A stretch of 8,373 nt of DNA. Source: Bacteroidota bacterium (GTDB lineage: Bacteria; Bacteroidota; Bacteroidia; Chitinophagales; Chitinophagaceae). The position numbers and the translations under genes were made by a program. The DNA is taken from contig JAEVYV010000262.1 of assembly GCA_023392575.1 (NCBI GenBank), positions 1 to 8,373 of the forward strand. Reading direction: 5' to 3'. The notes below the pieces were generated by a model that saw only the letters and a list, made by a program, of their open reading frames with translations, was not told where the DNA came from and did no database searches. Below are positions 7,100-8,373 of the stretch, piece by piece; position 1 is the stretch's first letter, and every line of letters begins with the position of its first letter.

Positions 7100-7107
7100 C
7101 AAAAATA
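7100..7107 (-). promoter_or_regulatory. -7 promoter element for the RNA/queA transcript
   Basis: On the minus strand the bases are TATTTTTG, an exact TAnnTTTG match. Transcription would begin about 4-7 bases further on, near 7096, where the closing stem of the candidate RNA begins. No TTG is found at the -33 position, so the promoter call is moderate. If it also drives queA, the leader is about 155 nt. Confidence 0.5.
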
Positions 7108-7204
7108 GGACATTTGAAAGAATAGCGGGAATTTTTTATGGAAGGAAGCCTTAATCCTGCTCTTTATCCTATCTTGAGGAAGCTAAATCTTACCTCAACC
7201 GATA

Positions 7205-8373
7205 ATGATGACGATTACAAGGATCTTGCTGGTGGTGGTTTGGACGGTGTTCTTTTTCCCGGTTTCCTTTGCCCAAAGCACAAAACTAAAAGCAAAAAAA
7301 TACCCAAGCCTGTTATGGGAGATCTCGGGTAAGGACTTGCCCAAACCGTCCTACCTGTTTGGCACCATGCATGTAAGCAATAAAATGGTTTTCCATCTTT
7401 CCGACTCTTTTTATCTGGCTTTGAAGAATGCCGATGTGGTGGCTCTGGAAACCAACCCGGGCCACTGGCAGGAGGATTTTTCCCGGTACAATTTGGACGG
7501 CGGTTTTTTTAATTATGCCTACGGCGACAAAAGCGGGTCGCTCAATGACTACTTATCGATCAATACCCTGAAGGCGTTTCCCTACGAAAAGTTGATGGAG
7601 CGGGCCCTGTACAGCAGTCCTTCCATCATCAACAGTTTTTTGTACCGCACCAACTCCGAAGCCTCCAGTGATTTTGAAGAAGACACCTACCTGGATTTGT
7701 ACATCTACCAGGTGGGAAAAAAGTGGAACAAAAAAGTTTGCGGCGTGGAAAACTTTGATAAGAGCATGACGCTGATGAAGGAAGCATACGCCGATGCGGC
7801 CCGGGATAAAAACCTAAAGGAAAGAAGCTATGACAGCGACAATGATTTTTCTTCCGGCAAACTGGAAGAAGCGTACCGTACCGGCAACCTGGACCTGTTG
7901 GATACCATCAACAAGGCCAACAGCACATCGGCAGCTTTTGATGAAAAGTTCTTGTACCAGCGAAACGACATCCAGGCGGCCTCCATCGACTCGATCCTGA
8001 AAACAAAAGTTTCCTTGTTTGTCGGCGTGGGGGCGGCTCATTTGCCCGGAGAACGAGGCGTGATTGAATGGCTAAGGAAAAGAGGATACCGGCTGCGGCC
8101 CATCAAAATGACCGAAAGAGACAGCCGGCACAAAGAGGAAATTGAAAACATCCGCGTACCCGTGCGGTTCAGCCGGCAGGTGTCGGACGATGGGTTTTTT
8201 TCCGTGGACCTTCCCGGCAAGTGGTACAGCTTCTCCAGGCCCTCGGGTTTGGTGAAGCAGCAGCAGTACGCCGATATGAGCAACGGCTGCTATTACATGG
8301 TGACGCGGATCTTCACCAATGCCACCCTGTGGGGGCACTCAACCGAAACGGTGCACCGCAAAATCGACAGCGT
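7205..8373 (+). CDS. TraB/GumN family protein, 3'-partial
   Basis: The frame is open from ATG 7205 to the window edge (389 codons plus two bases), so the 3' end is missing. The N-terminus (MMTITRILLVVVWTVFFFP, then VSFA-Q) is a typical signal peptide with a likely cut after Ala23, so the protein is exported. The TraB domain spans about residues 36-305. It shows LFGTMH (51-56, His56), VVALETNP (78-85, Glu82) and FVGVGAAHLPGERG (272-285, His279), the conserved His/Glu pattern that relates this family to Tiki-type metalloproteases. After about 310 a second region begins (VPVRFSRQVSDDGFFSVDLPGKWYSF) that I cannot name. ATG 7205 and the adjacent ATG 7208 are equally possible starts. No clear promoter is seen; TATCTTGA at 7170 is only a partial -7 match. 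The gene is divergent from queA. A proteolytic role is plausible, but the substrate is unknown. Confidence 0.9.
   Translation, partial: MMTITRILLVVVWTVFFFPVSFAQSTKLKAKKYPSLLWEISGKDLPKPSYLFGTMHVSNKMVFHLSDSFYLALKNADVVALETNPGHWQEDFSRYNLDGGFFNYAYGDKSGSLNDYLSINTLKAFPYEKLMERALYSSPSIINSFLYRTNSEASSDFEEDTYLDLYIYQVGKKWNKKVCGVENFDKSMTLMKEAYADAARDKNLKERSYDSDNDFSSGKLEEAYRTGNLDLLDTINKANSTSAAFDEKFLYQRNDIQAASIDSILKTKVSLFVGVGAAHLPGERGVIEWLRKRGYRLRPIKMTERDSRHKEEIENIRVPVRFSRQVSDDGFFSVDLPGKWYSFSRPSGLVKQQQYADMSNGCYYMVTRIFTNATLWGHSTETVHRKIDS

Noticed and set aside
6939..7100. preQ1 riboswitch upstream of queA.
   Set aside because: I could not find the compact preQ1-I pattern (short hairpin with an A-rich tail pairing back into its loop), and the pairing seen here is a long rod instead.
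7138..7332. A 64-codon plus-strand reading frame overlapping the start of the TraB gene.
   Set aside because: It overlaps the signal-peptide-coding start of the TraB protein in another frame and shows no recognisable protein features.

Overview
The window looks like chromosomal DNA from a Bacteroidota, probably a member of the Chitinophagaceae or a close relative (inference). The reasons are TAnnTTTG-type -7 promoter elements, start codons without a convincing Shine-Dalgarno sequence, an M14-type peptidase with a C-terminal glutamine-amidotransferase-like domain, a TraB/GumN family protein, and an Ldh2-family oxidoreductase. Base composition looks uniform by eye. There are no transposases, phage genes, CRISPR arrays, tRNA or rRNA genes.

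Layout, left to right. Positions 1-2397 hold the 3' part of a secreted-type M14 zinc carboxypeptidase, cut by the window edge and ending in a GC-rich palindrome at its stop codon. Next is ssb (2564-2995) with a strong terminator (3014-3041). An Ldh-family malate/lactate-type dehydrogenase follows (3127-4218). Aspartate kinase (4319-5638) is preceded by a -7 promoter element and a small GC-rich leader hairpin. The 250-bp spacer between the convergent aspartate kinase and queA genes holds a perfect 21-bp inverted repeat at its two edges, a short tandem repeat, a small hairpin and a shared terminator hairpin. queA lies on the minus strand (5889-6938). The divergent spacer 6939-7204 contains a candidate structured RNA on the minus strand (about 6962-7097). 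It has a closing stem, a central bubble and an exact TAnnTTTG element just upstream, so it is either a 6S-like RNA or a structured queA leader. From 7205 to the right edge is a TraB/GumN family protein with a signal peptide, cut off at its 3' end.

The genes do not form one pathway: they are mostly housekeeping functions (DNA maintenance, aspartate-family amino acid synthesis, queuosine modification of tRNA, central redox metabolism) plus two exported proteins. Most look separately transcribed, with their own spacers and terminators. No multi-gene accessory or defence system was found. The item most worth checking is the structured RNA upstream of queA, followed by the inverted repeat at the convergent gene ends.
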